Shown here piece by piece: positions 10,482 through 18,795 of a stretch of 36,028 nucleotides of DNA. The stretch's first letter is position 1, and every line of letters begins with the position of its first letter. Location of the stretch: positions 1 to 36,028 of the forward strand of contig NZ_MUGW01000023.1 of the NCBI RefSeq assembly GCF_002217285.1. The letters run 5' to 3'. The notes beneath the pieces are model-generated. The model worked only from the letters and a program-made list of their open reading frames with translations, did not search any database and was not told where the DNA came from. A program made the position numbers and the translations under genes. Source of the stretch: Flavobacterium hercynium (GTDB lineage Bacteria > Bacteroidota > Bacteroidia > Flavobacteriales > Flavobacteriaceae).

Positions 10482-11096
10482 TTAAAAACGTAATTGAGGT
10501 TCGTTGAGTAAGGCTTTGGTATTTAGTTTAAATTTTATATCTCCTGTTTCGAGTCCTAAATCTTCAACAACAAAATTTAAGTACTCTTCGTTCATGTATT
10601 TTTTGTCACGCGGATAAACAATCATTATAGAGGTAGCATTACTCATTCCGTACATTCGCGGGTAAATAAAGTCAGTCATGGAGAGTGTATCTTTTGAAGG
10701 GGTATAGAGATGTATTTTTTCTTCCATACCAAAAGCCAGATCATTAACCATTTGTCCAAATTTGGCTTTGTCCTGACTTACGCTATTCAATAACTCCTGG
10801 TTGTTTTTTGACATCGAAAGATTGAAGTAGAGGTATTGATTATATCGCTTTCTTAGTTTTTCAATTTGTGCCGGATTTCTATCTTCTCCTAATTCTTGTT
10901 GCACTAAGAGGTCAGTGGGGCGATATTGTAAAACATAGTCGACATTTGCAACTGTTTTTTTATAGTTGTATCCGTTATTTTCCTTCTGTAGGTATTCATT
11001 AAGTTTTTCCTGCGTATCAAAAGTGTTACTGCAAGAAGAACAAATGAATAGGACTAAAAGGAGTGTGTAAAGTTTATTTTTTATCATACTCAGCAT
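10482..11096 (-). CDS. lipoprotein of unknown function leading the RHS pair
   Basis: A protein of 204 aa, or 201 if it starts at the second Met (11087), which gives a better signal peptide. A hydrophobic stretch ends in ICSSCSN, a lipobox with the lipidated Cys about 18 residues from that Met. The mature part is charged, with helical Gln/Lys/Glu-rich segments; no domain is recognised. The start overlaps the end of the OmpH-like gene by 23 bases and the stop is 15 bases before the SpvB-like gene, so it is cotranscribed with the RHS pair. Its position suggests an export, assembly or anchoring accessory for the giant proteins. That role is inferred from context only. Confidence 0.82.
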   Translation of the reverse strand: MLSMIKNKLYTLLLVLFICSSCSNTFDTQEKLNEYLQKENNGYNYKKTVANVDYVLQYRPTDLLVQQELGEDRNPAQIEKLRKRYNQYLYFNLSMSKNNQELLNSVSQDKAKFGQMVNDLAFGMEEKIHLYTPSKDTLSMTDFIYPRMYGMSNATSIMIVYPRDKKYMNEEYLNFVVEDLGLETGDIKFKLNTKALLNEPQLRF

Positions 11097-11607
11097 TAAG
11101 ACCTTTTAAGATTTCTTCAGTTAAGTCTGTAGACTCATCTGCATACATAATGTTTCCGCCACCGCTTGCGCCAAATATAATTTTATGATTATGATCTTTT
11201 CCGTATTGTTTTATGTAGTCGTTAATGTCATTAATTACAGTTTGAGTCACTTTTTTATCCTCTTCCTGAATTTTTTTCTGGATAGATTCCTGATAACCGT
11301 TAATTTGTTGTTGTTTATTTGACAGTAATTCTTGTTTCAGTTTTAATTCTTTTGGAGATAAAGCTGCTCTTTCTTTTTCGTAATTTTTTAATTCATTTTG
11401 CCAATTGCTAACCAAAGAGTCTACATTAGCTTTCATAAGACTTGACTTTTTTTCAAATTCAGCTTGCGCTATTTTTGTTTTATTATATCCGGAAATAAGT
11501 TTATTAACATCCACATATACTAAGGTTGAGCTGGACTTCGTGATATAAATTGCAAATATGCTTAATAGTACTGCTGCTACAGCAGTATAGAGAGGGGCTT
11601 TTTTCAT
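11074..11607 (-). CDS. OmpH/Skp-family periplasmic chaperone-like protein
   Basis: A 177-aa protein from the ATG at 11607. A longer reading frame begins at a TTG at 11634, but that codon lies inside the predicted -7 promoter element, so the ATG is preferred. An N-terminal membrane/signal segment (about residues 4-22) is followed by STLVYVDVNKLISGYNKT, the usual start of OmpH/Skp proteins. Next comes a long Lys/Glu/Gln-rich coiled coil (about 45-130) and a compact tail ending near GASGGGNIMYADES. Skp-like proteins hold unfolded exported proteins in the periplasm. As first gene of the RHS operon it may serve as a dedicated chaperone for the 1.7-thousand-residue products; that link is inferred. 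Confidence 0.87.
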   Translation of the reverse strand: MKKAPLYTAVAAVLLSIFAIYITKSSSTLVYVDVNKLISGYNKTKIAQAEFEKKSSLMKANVDSLVSNWQNELKNYEKERAALSPKELKLKQELLSNKQQQINGYQESIQKKIQEEDKKVTQTVINDINDYIKQYGKDHNHKIIFGASGGGNIMYADESTDLTEEILKGLNAEYDKK

Positions 11608-11631
11608 TTTTTTAAACAGAATAATTTTGTG

Positions 11632-11662
11632 CAAGGTTAGTGTTTTAATATTAATTTAACAA
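11632..11662 (-). promoter_or_regulatory. candidate promoter of the OmpH-lipoprotein-SpvB-RHS operon
   Basis: On the minus strand, TTG (11662-11660), a 20-base spacer and TAACCTTG (11639-11632) match the Bacteroidota housekeeping promoter pattern TTG-N17..23-TAnnTTTG with one mismatch. The -7 element ends 24 bases before the ATG at 11607, giving a short leader. Confidence 0.5.
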
Positions 11663-11920
11663 GTCGTTTATGTCTTAAAATTGTTATTTTTTGAATTTTA
11701 AAGAATAAAAAAATCATTCTAAATAGTGAAATGGTGTAGGTTTTAAGTTTTATTATTTTATAGAACACGACTACTGAAGAATGCTTCAAATAATTTTAAA
11801 AAAAATAAAAAACTAAAGAAAAACCCTATTTTAATATTTTTTAAAGGTGCGATTTCCTGTTCAAGCTATAATTTTACCAAAAAGTTTAGAAGTAAAAAAA
11901 CAAGTATGAATTGAATTTTA
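11663..11920. other. AT-rich divergent intergenic region
   Basis: The gap between the divergent OmpH-like gene and the cysteine-peptidase-like gene totals about 380 bases. Apart from the two candidate promoters at its ends I see only A/T-rich runs, with no RNA gene, convincing hairpin terminator or repeat. Confidence 0.6.
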
Positions 11921-11928
11921 TAGATTTG
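11921..11928 (+). promoter_or_regulatory. candidate -7 element
   Basis: TAGATTTG is a full match to the Bacteroidota -7 consensus TAnnTTTG, 58 bases before the preferred start at 11987. No good TTG is present at the expected upstream distance, so this is a weak call. Confidence 0.3.
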
Positions 11929-11986
11929 TATAATCTATAGATTCTTAAAAAAGATCAATTTGGAGACAATTATAAAATTTAGAGCA

Positions 11987-12691
11987 ATGAAATACGTTAA
12001 TTCACTATTTTTATTTTTAATGTTTTTATATTCAAACTCTTACGCTCAGTTGAGTTCTGATAAAATATTCGAAAGTTTTAAACAGGGAGAACGTACAAAT
12101 TGTTCATCAATCGCTTTTATTAAAGCAGCATTAAACATTTATGGAGTAGATAATCTTTTTGTGATCGAAACAGTAAATGATAGTTTGCACAAAATAACAC
12201 TAAAAAATAACTCATCATTTACGATCAACAATGAAGAAATAAGTAAAGCGAGATTTTCTGCTGGTTTTGTATTCATTAAAAAGAATCCGGAAAGTGAACA
12301 AATAACAAATTATGCTGTAATGGCTTACGCAGTCATGGCAAAGTATAAACAAATTATTGACAATCAGGCTACTTTTGATAAAGCTTTAGAAGATTTAGAA
12401 GATGGAGCCGTTTATACACCTACTATTTATAAATATTTAGGATTTAAACAAGGCAAGCAGATACAAAAGCTAAAACGACACGCAGGAAGTGAATACTGTG
12501 GCGTTGTGGCATGGTCAAATGCACATGCCGTCTTTGTATGTCAGGAATTTATGGACTATTACGGAAACAAAAAAAGCTTATGGGCAAAATACCCGGGACG
12601 TTTTAGAGTAGTAAATTCTTCTGAAGAAGTAAAAAACAATTTTATTAATAATAACGAAGTAGACAAAAATACAGCATCAAATTTAAACTGA
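11987..12691 (+). CDS. secreted protein, possible papain-like cysteine-peptidase fold
   Basis: A 234-aa protein from the ATG at 11987; a TTG nine codons upstream would only add a poor N-terminus. The signal peptide ends near NSYAQ (residues 17-21). The mature protein has GERTNCSSIAFIKAAL, with Cys39 at the head of a helix, and a late NAHAVFV block with His180. This Cys-then-His order and spacing resembles papain-like or C39-like peptidases, where Cys starts a helix and His sits on a strand. I cannot identify the family, and a third catalytic residue (Asn/Asp) is not certain. The gene stands alone on the plus strand between two minus-strand operons, and a link with either is not evident. Confidence 0.8.
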   Translation: MKYVNSLFLFLMFLYSNSYAQLSSDKIFESFKQGERTNCSSIAFIKAALNIYGVDNLFVIETVNDSLHKITLKNNSSFTINNEEISKARFSAGFVFIKKNPESEQITNYAVMAYAVMAKYKQIIDNQATFDKALEDLEDGAVYTPTIYKYLGFKQGKQIQKLKRHAGSEYCGVVAWSNAHAVFVCQEFMDYYGNKKSLWAKYPGRFRVVNSSEEVKNNFINNNEVDKNTASNLN

Positions 12692-12897
12692 TAGTTTTTG
12701 AATGTTCTGTGACTTAGAAGCTCTTGTTTCTTTTATTTAGAAATGAAGGCTTCATAAAATTAGATACAAGATTTATTTTTGTAAATGTATCAGGCTCAGC
12801 TCTTAATTAAATTACAATTGACTGTGCTATTTTACCTAATAAAGGGTTACAGAATAGTATTAAAAGGTATTTTTTACTAAAAAAAACACCAATAAAC

Positions 12898-12927
12898 TTG
12901 GAACTTAAGTTAATTTATTTATTTTTG
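12898..12927 (+). promoter_or_regulatory. Bacteroidota-type promoter
   Basis: TTG (12898-12900), a 19-base spacer and TATTTTTG (12920-12927) match the Bacteroidota sigma-A consensus exactly. The -7 element lies 29 bases before the ATG at 12957, giving a leader of roughly 20-25 bases. Confidence 0.6.
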
Positions 12928-12956
12928 CTATATCAAAAACCAAAACATTGAAGTAA

Positions 12957-13412
12957 ATGAAGACAAAAATTATTTTTTTACTATGTGCTCTTTTTTTCTT
13001 GACAACTGGAGCCATTACAGCACAGGCAAAGAATGCTCCTAGAAGTATAATCAGTACAACAGCTATCATCCGTAAGTACCATGATCAAAAAGAATTAAGT
13101 GGTATGCAAAAAGGAGAACTTTTGGAATTGTACATCGAGCGAATTAAAGTATTAGTGAAAACTCTTCCTTATATTGCTTTGGTGACAAAACCGGGTGTTA
13201 CAATGGCAGACTTAGGTATTCCAGACGACAACGAACACAAAAAAGTATTAGATGGTCAAGCAGTTGGAACAACTACTTTCTTAGATACTACGGTAGATTT
13301 CCAAAGAAAGATGATGCCTTACTCAGATAAAGGTAATCTTATCGCGGCAATCTTGTTTTACGAGAACACATTAAAATCTTTACATGAATTCAACGAGTTG
13401 AACGAAATGTAA
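12957..13412 (+). CDS. conserved-type secreted hypothetical protein
   Basis: A 151-aa protein with a clear signal peptide (hydrophobic residues 5-20, ending TTGAITAQA). The mature region of about 128 residues is probably helical, with short motifs such as GELLELYIERIKVLVKTLPY and DTTVDFQRKMMPY. I do not recognise a catalytic motif or a named family; proteins of this style occur as small single-domain periplasmic proteins in flavobacteria. It has its own good promoter and terminator, so it is probably a monocistronic, well-expressed gene independent of the neighbouring operons. Confidence 0.88.
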   Translation: MKTKIIFLLCALFFLTTGAITAQAKNAPRSIISTTAIIRKYHDQKELSGMQKGELLELYIERIKVLVKTLPYIALVTKPGVTMADLGIPDDNEHKKVLDGQAVGTTTFLDTTVDFQRKMMPYSDKGNLIAAILFYENTLKSLHEFNELNEM

Positions 13413-13435
13413 GATTTAAAAATAGAAATTATTTT

Positions 13436-13471
13436 AAAAAGGGATGAGTATTGTACTCATCCCTTTTTTTG
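13436..13471. terminator. strong intrinsic terminator, likely bidirectional
   Basis: The stem GGGATGAGTA (13441-13450) pairs perfectly with TACTCATCCC (13454-13463) around a TTG loop. T's follow at 13464-13470 and A's precede at 13436-13440. It ends the 151-aa protein gene and could also stop minus-strand transcription leaving the secretion operon at 13715. Confidence 0.88.
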
Positions 13472-13714
13472 TTCTAGGTATACTAAAAACAGTAATAACA
13501 ACTCTTACTTAGGTTTTTTTGTCATTTTAGGGGCGTATCAAAGTCTATATTTACATATTACTCTAATAATACTTTAAAAGCATAAGGCTAGATATTTTTG
13601 AAAATGGCAATGTTTGAAAATCTACAATTATTGGTCAAGTTAATAATTGGATTTAGGTTTAATTTTCACATCGCCTTAAACATTTTTATACCAATTTTAG
13701 TATTTATATTTTCT

Positions 13715-14851
13715 TTACCCTATAGCACTACTCAGTTGAAACATTGGTAAATACATAGCAACCAAAAGTACAGCTACTAGAATACCTACAAAGAGAATAA
13801 TAAAAGGTTCTAAAACAGTCGTCATTGCTTTAGATTGTTGTACCACTTCTTGATTGTATTGTTCACTTAATTGTTTAAAAACGTATTCTGTTTGGTTAGT
13901 TTCTTCGGCTACTTTTACAAGCGATATGATGCGATTGTCAAAAATGGGTGTTTTTTTTAGACTGGAACTTAGGCTGTTTCCTTTTAAAATACTTTGCTCT
14001 ACTTGTTCGAGGGCTTCTTGCAATGGAACAAAATGAATCATTTTTTTGACCATTTGAATGCTATTTAGCAGCGGAACCTTTGCTGTAGTAAGTAAGGTAA
14101 CTGCTTGTGTAAATTGTGCCAGATATACTTTATTCATAAATGTTCCTAAGACCGGAATTTTGAGTAATGAATAGTGTAAGACTCTTTTGTACTTTACATT
14201 GTTCTTGAAAAATTGAGTTGAAAAAATAAAAATAAGTATAAATAGAAAAAAGTATAATCCATAAGTTTTAGTTAAGACTGATAACCGAACAATTAGCTGG
14301 GTTAAAAAAGGCAACTCCATATTGTTTTGTTTAAAGATATCCTGAAACATGGGCACAACATAACTTAACATAAATACAACCACTAAAACTGCTGTACTTA
14401 ATACAATAGTAGGGTAGGTAAGTGCGGCTATTATAATTCTTTTTTGCTCGTTTTTGCGTTCAAAAAAATAGCCTAATTCATGACAAACCTGTGCAGTAGT
14501 TCCTGTTTCTTCACCAATTTTGATAGAATAATATTCGTATTCGGTAAAGGATTTAGAAGCAGCAAGTGCATCAGAAAAAGGTTTTCCGTTAACCACCTGA
14601 TTGAGTATGGTCTGGATAAGTTCTTTGTCGGCATCTTTTTTTAAGGATTCGATAATTAAAGACAATCCTTCTTTAAAACTGACACCGGCTTTTAAAAGAA
14701 CCGCTAATTCCATATAAAAGGCCTGCTTTTTTTTATTGTTAAAACTAGTACCAAAAAGTGTGATTTCTTTTTTCAGAAAATGTTCTACACTAGTTGAATT
14801 TTTAGATGAAATTGTTTTTTTCTTAAGGGTGTTTTCTATTTTAAAGGCCAT
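13715..14851 (-). CDS. gspF: GspF/PilC-family inner-membrane platform protein
   Basis: A 378-aa polytopic protein that anchors the assembly ATPase and the pseudopilus in T2SS and type IV pili. Two T2SSF domains are visible, about residues 43-167 (AFYMELAVLLKAGVSFKEGL, then GEETGTT near 113) and 246-368 (AQFTQAVTLLTTAKVPLLNS, then VAEETNQ). Membrane helices lie near 146-168, 196-214 and 345-368, the usual GspF arrangement. It is slightly shorter than proteobacterial GspF (about 400 aa), and residues 1-42 are basic and Ser-rich. The start overlaps the preceding pseudopilin gene by 11 bases. It is the last gene of the operon. Confidence 0.95.
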   Translation of the reverse strand: MAFKIENTLKKKTISSKNSTSVEHFLKKEITLFGTSFNNKKKQAFYMELAVLLKAGVSFKEGLSLIIESLKKDADKELIQTILNQVVNGKPFSDALAASKSFTEYEYYSIKIGEETGTTAQVCHELGYFFERKNEQKRIIIAALTYPTIVLSTAVLVVVFMLSYVVPMFQDIFKQNNMELPFLTQLIVRLSVLTKTYGLYFFLFILIFIFSTQFFKNNVKYKRVLHYSLLKIPVLGTFMNKVYLAQFTQAVTLLTTAKVPLLNSIQMVKKMIHFVPLQEALEQVEQSILKGNSLSSSLKKTPIFDNRIISLVKVAEETNQTEYVFKQLSEQYNQEVVQQSKAMTTVLEPFIILFVGILVAVLLVAMYLPMFQLSSAIG

Positions 14852-15317
14852 TTTCCTGATTCATAAAAAAGGTTATATCATTCTTCTTTGAGACAAAAAT
14901 TGTATAGTCCGGTAACTCTGTTGCTGTAAATAGACTAATTGCATCAATGGGTCCCTCATTAATTTCTTTTCCCTTTAAAAAAGCTTTATTTGGAGTAATT
15001 TTCAATTGAATAGTATCAAGATTTCTCATGCTGTATTTTTCTCTAAAGGAATATGTTACTGTATCCATCTCTGAAATCATTACTAAAACTTTCGAAGCGT
15101 TGTTATAAGATATTGTATGTGGTTCGTTGAAATCCTGCCATAATTTTTGCTCAAAAAGGGCCAATGTACTTGTTTTTTCGAAGTTTGTTTGAATAGTATG
15201 AATTTGTTTCTGTACTATTCTTAAAACACTAAAAGCCATTCCGACAACGATAGCAGTTATAATCATAACAACGATTAATTCAGCTAGTGTAAATGATTTT
15301 ATTTTTCTTGTAACCAT
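14841..15317 (-). CDS. minor pseudopilin, GspJ/GspH-like
   Basis: A 158-aa protein with a type IV prepilin N-terminus: basic leader MVTRKIKS, then FTLAE and a hydrophobic helix to about residue 34. Phe9 is +1 and Glu13 is the conserved +5 Glu, but the residue before the cut is Ser8 rather than Gly. The rest is a short globular domain with beta-like segments. In T2SS, minor pseudopilins I, J and K form the tip that starts pseudopilus assembly. The gene overlaps its neighbours by 19 bases upstream and 11 bases downstream, implying coupled translation. Position after the I-like gene and before gspF favours J or H; the exact subtype is uncertain. Confidence 0.85.
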   Translation of the reverse strand: MVTRKIKSFTLAELIVVMIITAIVVGMAFSVLRIVQKQIHTIQTNFEKTSTLALFEQKLWQDFNEPHTISYNNASKVLVMISEMDTVTYSFREKYSMRNLDTIQLKITPNKAFLKGKEINEGPIDAISLFTATELPDYTIFVSKKNDITFFMNQENGL

Positions 15318-15643
15318 AGTATCTGTTGTTTCGAAATTTCTTTTTTTGAACTGGTGTTTATTGCCAATATATTTATACTCTTTTGTACAGCATTTGTTTC
15401 CTGTTCAATGCTGATATTCCAGTTTTTATAACTTTCCTGGTACGGTAATTTTATAGTATTATTTTGTACTTCATATTCTAATTCATGAATCCTTGTTTCA
15501 ATCGCATGAGTATTCTTAGAGAAGGTATTTACAAGTAAATTGTTGAGTATTAAACTCGCAATAATGAAAATAATAACGATTAACACTGTTGCCACAACAG
15601 CCTCAATTAATGTAGCAGATTTTATTTTTTTTAGTACAACCAT
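15299..15643 (-). CDS. minor pseudopilin, GspI-like
   Basis: A 114-aa protein with leader MVVLKKIKS and mature start ATLIEAVVAT. Glu14 occupies the +5 position and the helix runs to about residue 36. Ser9 replaces the normal Gly at -1 and Ala10 is at +1. The small C-terminal domain is about 75 residues, close to GspI in size. ATLIE followed by an Ala-rich helix resembles GspI (FTLLEVLVA). It overlaps the K-like gene by 13 bases and the J-like gene by 19 bases. Confidence is high that it is a pseudopilin and moderate that it is the I subunit. Confidence 0.85.
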   Translation of the reverse strand: MVVLKKIKSATLIEAVVATVLIVIIFIIASLILNNLLVNTFSKNTHAIETRIHELEYEVQNNTIKLPYQESYKNWNISIEQETNAVQKSINILAINTSSKKEISKQQILWLQEK

Positions 15644-16914
15644 TTTAAAACTGCCTTTGGTTCTTGTTCTAAAGGCATGCCTCCGTAAATAGCAGGAATG
15701 CCTTCATTTTCGATTGTTCCGTTATAAATATGATTTACAAAAATAGATCCCGACTGGTTTGCCATAAATTGTTTTGTATAAACCGATCCGGAAACTGTTC
15801 CCCGTAATTCGAAATTGCCATTGCAATAAACCTGCCCCATTATTTTGGCGTCTTTTTCTAAAACTATTTGTGTTTGAAAGTCTGGTGTTTCTTTAGTTTG
15901 CTGGTAACATATCGTTCCTTTAAATTGGGTACCAGTATCCATAAAAATTTGATTATTAAAAGGAATATTGGTGTTTTCTTGCTGATCAGTTTTATTATTC
16001 TGGTAGAGCATTAAAGCTGATGGATATCGCAAATTGCAATTTTTCCCCAAGACTATTTTTTTTGAAGCAATAACTTGAAAATTCCCTGTTGTTCCATCTT
16101 CAATTTCTACGATGGGTGCAATTAAAATGAGATCTGTAAGAAATGCGGTCTTCATTACTTTTATAGCACTTTCAGATTTAATGATGATATTACCTGAGAT
16201 AATTTTATTTGCAATAATCAGAGGATCGATTGAGTAGAATCCTTTTGTTTGATTTTTAAAAGAATTCGTAATTTTTATATTAGAGTTCAGATTGATGAAG
16301 TCTTCCTGGCGTTGTATTTTGAAATCTTTTAGGTAATATGTTACACTTGTTACAAGATTTTTGTCAACAGCAGGTAAGTTGGCAGTACTTTTTTTTTCTT
16401 CTCCATAAATAAGCTGAGATCCATAATAACTGTTTCCTGCAATGTATCCGGAATTTACGCCTTGATGTGGTAAGTAAGCATTTCCTGTTATTTTAGTATT
16501 TCCAACCAAACTTAAGGCATTATGTGTTTCCTGAAGAAAGAGCGTAGGGGAGGTTTCTGTATTAATAAGTGAACCTATAAGCGCCGTTTTTGTAAATTTC
16601 TTTTTTCGGTATTGTGTAATGGTAATTCCTTTTTGAAAAATACCCCATTGCGATAAATGTGCGCTTATGGACTGATGTTGTTTTTTGCTAAAATCGAGTT
16701 GAGAGGTGTCTGTACTAAGATTATTCTGTTCCAATAAAGTTTGAATACCAAGATCAGCCAACTGAATGTTTTCTATTGCTCCCTTTGATTGTTCTTTCAT
16801 GTAAATAAAAGTATAAGCATACAGAATCAACCCCGCAAGAAGTAAAGCTATAAGTACTGCAATAAACACAGTAAATTGCAAGGCACCAGATTTAATTTTA
16901 AACTTTATTTTCAA
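15631..16914 (-). CDS. large pseudopilin-like protein, GspK-position
   Basis: A 427-aa protein with a basic leader (MKIKFKIKS), then GALQFTVF and a long hydrophobic helix to about residue 37. No Glu is present at +5, as is also true of GspK, the large tip pseudopilin, and no Met lies between the start and the processing site. The start codon is TTG, overlapping the upstream stop as TTGA. The body contains many repeating beta-strand phrases (GNIIIKSESAIKVM, FQVIASKKIVLGKN, GQVYCNGNFELRGTVSGSVY), suggesting a right-handed beta-helix or bactofilin-like solenoid. That is unlike the alpha/beta domain of classical GspK. It probably caps the pseudopilus; homology to GspK itself is unproven. Confidence 0.8.
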   Translation of the reverse strand: MKIKFKIKSGALQFTVFIAVLIALLLAGLILYAYTFIYMKEQSKGAIENIQLADLGIQTLLEQNNLSTDTSQLDFSKKQHQSISAHLSQWGIFQKGITITQYRKKKFTKTALIGSLINTETSPTLFLQETHNALSLVGNTKITGNAYLPHQGVNSGYIAGNSYYGSQLIYGEEKKSTANLPAVDKNLVTSVTYYLKDFKIQRQEDFINLNSNIKITNSFKNQTKGFYSIDPLIIANKIISGNIIIKSESAIKVMKTAFLTDLILIAPIVEIEDGTTGNFQVIASKKIVLGKNCNLRYPSALMLYQNNKTDQQENTNIPFNNQIFMDTGTQFKGTICYQQTKETPDFQTQIVLEKDAKIMGQVYCNGNFELRGTVSGSVYTKQFMANQSGSIFVNHIYNGTIENEGIPAIYGGMPLEQEPKAVLKWLY

Positions 16915-17393
16915 TCCTGTAGCATTATGATATTTAGGTTTCCTTTATATCTTACGTAAACTGCTTCGTTATCTCCACTTTTTAAAAACACATTATCCTC
17001 AGTATCGCCAATTTTCATATAATAGTTTTTATTATTGATAATAAGTACAAAAATTTTGGTTTTGTCTTTGGTATCAGAAATTAAACCTTTGTATAGAATG
17101 GTTGGCCAGACTAATGGTTCTTTAGTACTTACCGCTCTTGTTTTTTTGGTTGTTACTTTGGTTTTAACACCAGTATTTTCTGCGTACATCTTTCCTAAAA
17201 AAGGATCTCTGTAGTTAACATCTATAGTAAAAGATTGTCTTTTATTAAATTTTAAAGGTTTTAGAACTAGTTCCGGATTATTCGTATCTACAATTTCTTC
17301 TCCACTCGTAAAAGAGAGGAACTGAAATAAAACAGCACCCCACACTAGTAAAACCAGTGGAAGAAGAATATAGATATTTTTTTTATTTTTCAT
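16911..17393 (-). CDS. GspC/PilP-like inner-membrane linker protein
   Basis: A 160-aa protein with one N-terminal membrane helix (about residues 7-27), a linker, then YRDPFLG (Arg62-Phe65). The Arg-Asp-Pro-Phe signature precedes the homology region of PilP and GspC. After a Lys/Thr-rich loop come small beta-strands (ILYKGLI, IFVLIINNKNYYMKIGD), matching an HR-type beta-barrel domain. In both families this domain contacts the secretin N-domains and couples the inner and outer membrane parts. No PDZ or coiled-coil domain is present, so it is closer to PilP or a minimal GspC than to full GspC. It starts 7 bases after the tail-fibre-like gene. Confidence 0.8.
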   Translation of the reverse strand: MKNKKNIYILLPLVLLVWGAVLFQFLSFTSGEEIVDTNNPELVLKPLKFNKRQSFTIDVNYRDPFLGKMYAENTGVKTKVTTKKTRAVSTKEPLVWPTILYKGLISDTKDKTKIFVLIINNKNYYMKIGDTEDNVFLKSGDNEAVYVRYKGNLNIIMLQD

Positions 17394-17400
17394 TAAAGCC

Positions 17401-18384
17401 TTATTTTCCTTTTAATTTTGCCTCAATTTCAGCTACACGAGTAACTACGTTTTTTAGAGTTTCGATTTCTTTGGCTTGTGCATCAATTTTTTTGTTCTGA
17501 TCGATACTGTAAAGCGTCAGTTCTTCGATTTTTTTTAATAGACTCATGTTCATTTCAGCCAGCATCAAACCATTTTTTTCAATCTCTTTTGCTGATGGAA
17601 TTTCAGGTAAATGTTTATTCTCTTTAATGTAATTCTCTACTTCATGTAGTGATTTCAATTGATAATCACTTTCGAAAACATAGTCAGGAGGAGTAAAACC
17701 AAGGTCTACGCGAACTTCTTTTGTGTGAATTTTCCCTTTTACAGTTAATAGCTCGTCTGGAGAGTCAGTTCCAATACCTACATTTCCGTTTAATATATAA
17801 TGATTTCCCGCTCCGGTTATTTTAAGATTAGTATTTAAATCAAGTGGAGTTTCAAAAGGATCAATATTAACACCGACAGGATTTGGATTGATTTTAATTT
17901 GATTTATATCTGTAACTACATCTACTTTTTGCTGTAAATACGTAATTTTTGCTCTGTATCGGGCATAATTTTTTATATCAAGATAAATAGGTAATTGTTG
18001 GTTTATATAGTCACCAAGAGTTGTAGCTAAATTTGTTGGTGTACCTAATTTAATAATTGCTTCATGAACTAATCCATGAGATTCAACTAATTTAAGAACA
18101 GCTCTTGCTGAATTACTATTTTGTCCATAGCCATTTTCAATAATATATTTATGGTATCCCGTACCATAATATTCCTGAAAAAGTTCGATGATTATAAGTC
18201 CTCCTGTTTGCCAGTGATAATAATTATATCCTACATTAGCGATCTCGTATCTTTTTGTCTGAGCTTTATCAGCTGATAATACGTTAGTTACAGTTGATTT
18301 TACACCATTTTGATCTAGATTTATTTGTGAGAAAGCATTAGATGTTACAAATAAGACAAGGAATAATGTTAGTTTTTTGATCAT
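17401..18384 (-). CDS. exported tail-fibre-like protein, paralogue 2
   Basis: A 327-aa protein with signal peptide ending near SNAFSQ. The N-terminal about 180 residues are of unknown fold and not shared with the neighbouring paralogue. From about residue 200 it carries the tail-fibre-like module common in Bacteroidota: NVGIGTDSPDELLTVKGKIH, PDYVF, then EVENYIKENKHLPEIPSAKE and a coiled-coil tail (LLKKIEELTLY, Lys/Glu-rich). Such C-terminal regions probably trimerise surface fibres, as in phage tail spikes. Being inside the secretion operon (20 bases after its paralogue, 7 before the GspC/PilP-like gene), it is a candidate secreted substrate or surface adhesin of the machine. That function is inferred. 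Confidence 0.85.
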   Translation of the reverse strand: MIKKLTLFLVLFVTSNAFSQINLDQNGVKSTVTNVLSADKAQTKRYEIANVGYNYYHWQTGGLIIIELFQEYYGTGYHKYIIENGYGQNSNSARAVLKLVESHGLVHEAIIKLGTPTNLATTLGDYINQQLPIYLDIKNYARYRAKITYLQQKVDVVTDINQIKINPNPVGVNIDPFETPLDLNTNLKITGAGNHYILNGNVGIGTDSPDELLTVKGKIHTKEVRVDLGFTPPDYVFESDYQLKSLHEVENYIKENKHLPEIPSAKEIEKNGLMLAEMNMSLLKKIEELTLYSIDQNKKIDAQAKEIETLKNVVTRVAEIEAKLKGK

Positions 18385-18795
18385 TGCTGTTCGTTTTTTC
18401 AGAATTAATATTTTTTATTTAAGGTCGTTTTTGTTTCTTGGAGTGGCAAAATCAAATTTTTTAAAGTTTCAATTTCTTGAGCCTGCTTGTCATTTTCTTT
18501 TTTCATTTCGATCATGTAAAGCGTCATTTCTTCGATTTTTTTTAATAAATCTAAATTCATTTTTCCTAACAATAAACCATTTTTTGCAATTTCTTCTGCC
18601 GATGGAATTTCTGGTAAGTGGTTATTTTCTTTAATATAATTTTCAACTTCCTGTAATGATTTTAATTTATAATCATTAGCGAAAACATAATCCGGAACAT
18701 CTTTGACATTGGTATCGACAAGGATTTCTTCCGTATGAATTTTTCCTTTCACAGTAAGTTTCTCATCTGGAGAAGTAGTACCAATACCTACTCTA
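17470..18795 (-). repeat. diverged direct duplication encoding the shared fibre stem
   Basis: The segments at about 17470-17790 and 18490-18795 encode the same about 105-residue module (VGIGT-SPDE-LTVKGKIHT through the KKIEE-TLY coiled coil) and are visibly similar at DNA level. The heads encoded outside the module are unrelated. This points to duplication of a stem followed by head replacement or divergence. Confidence 0.7.
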
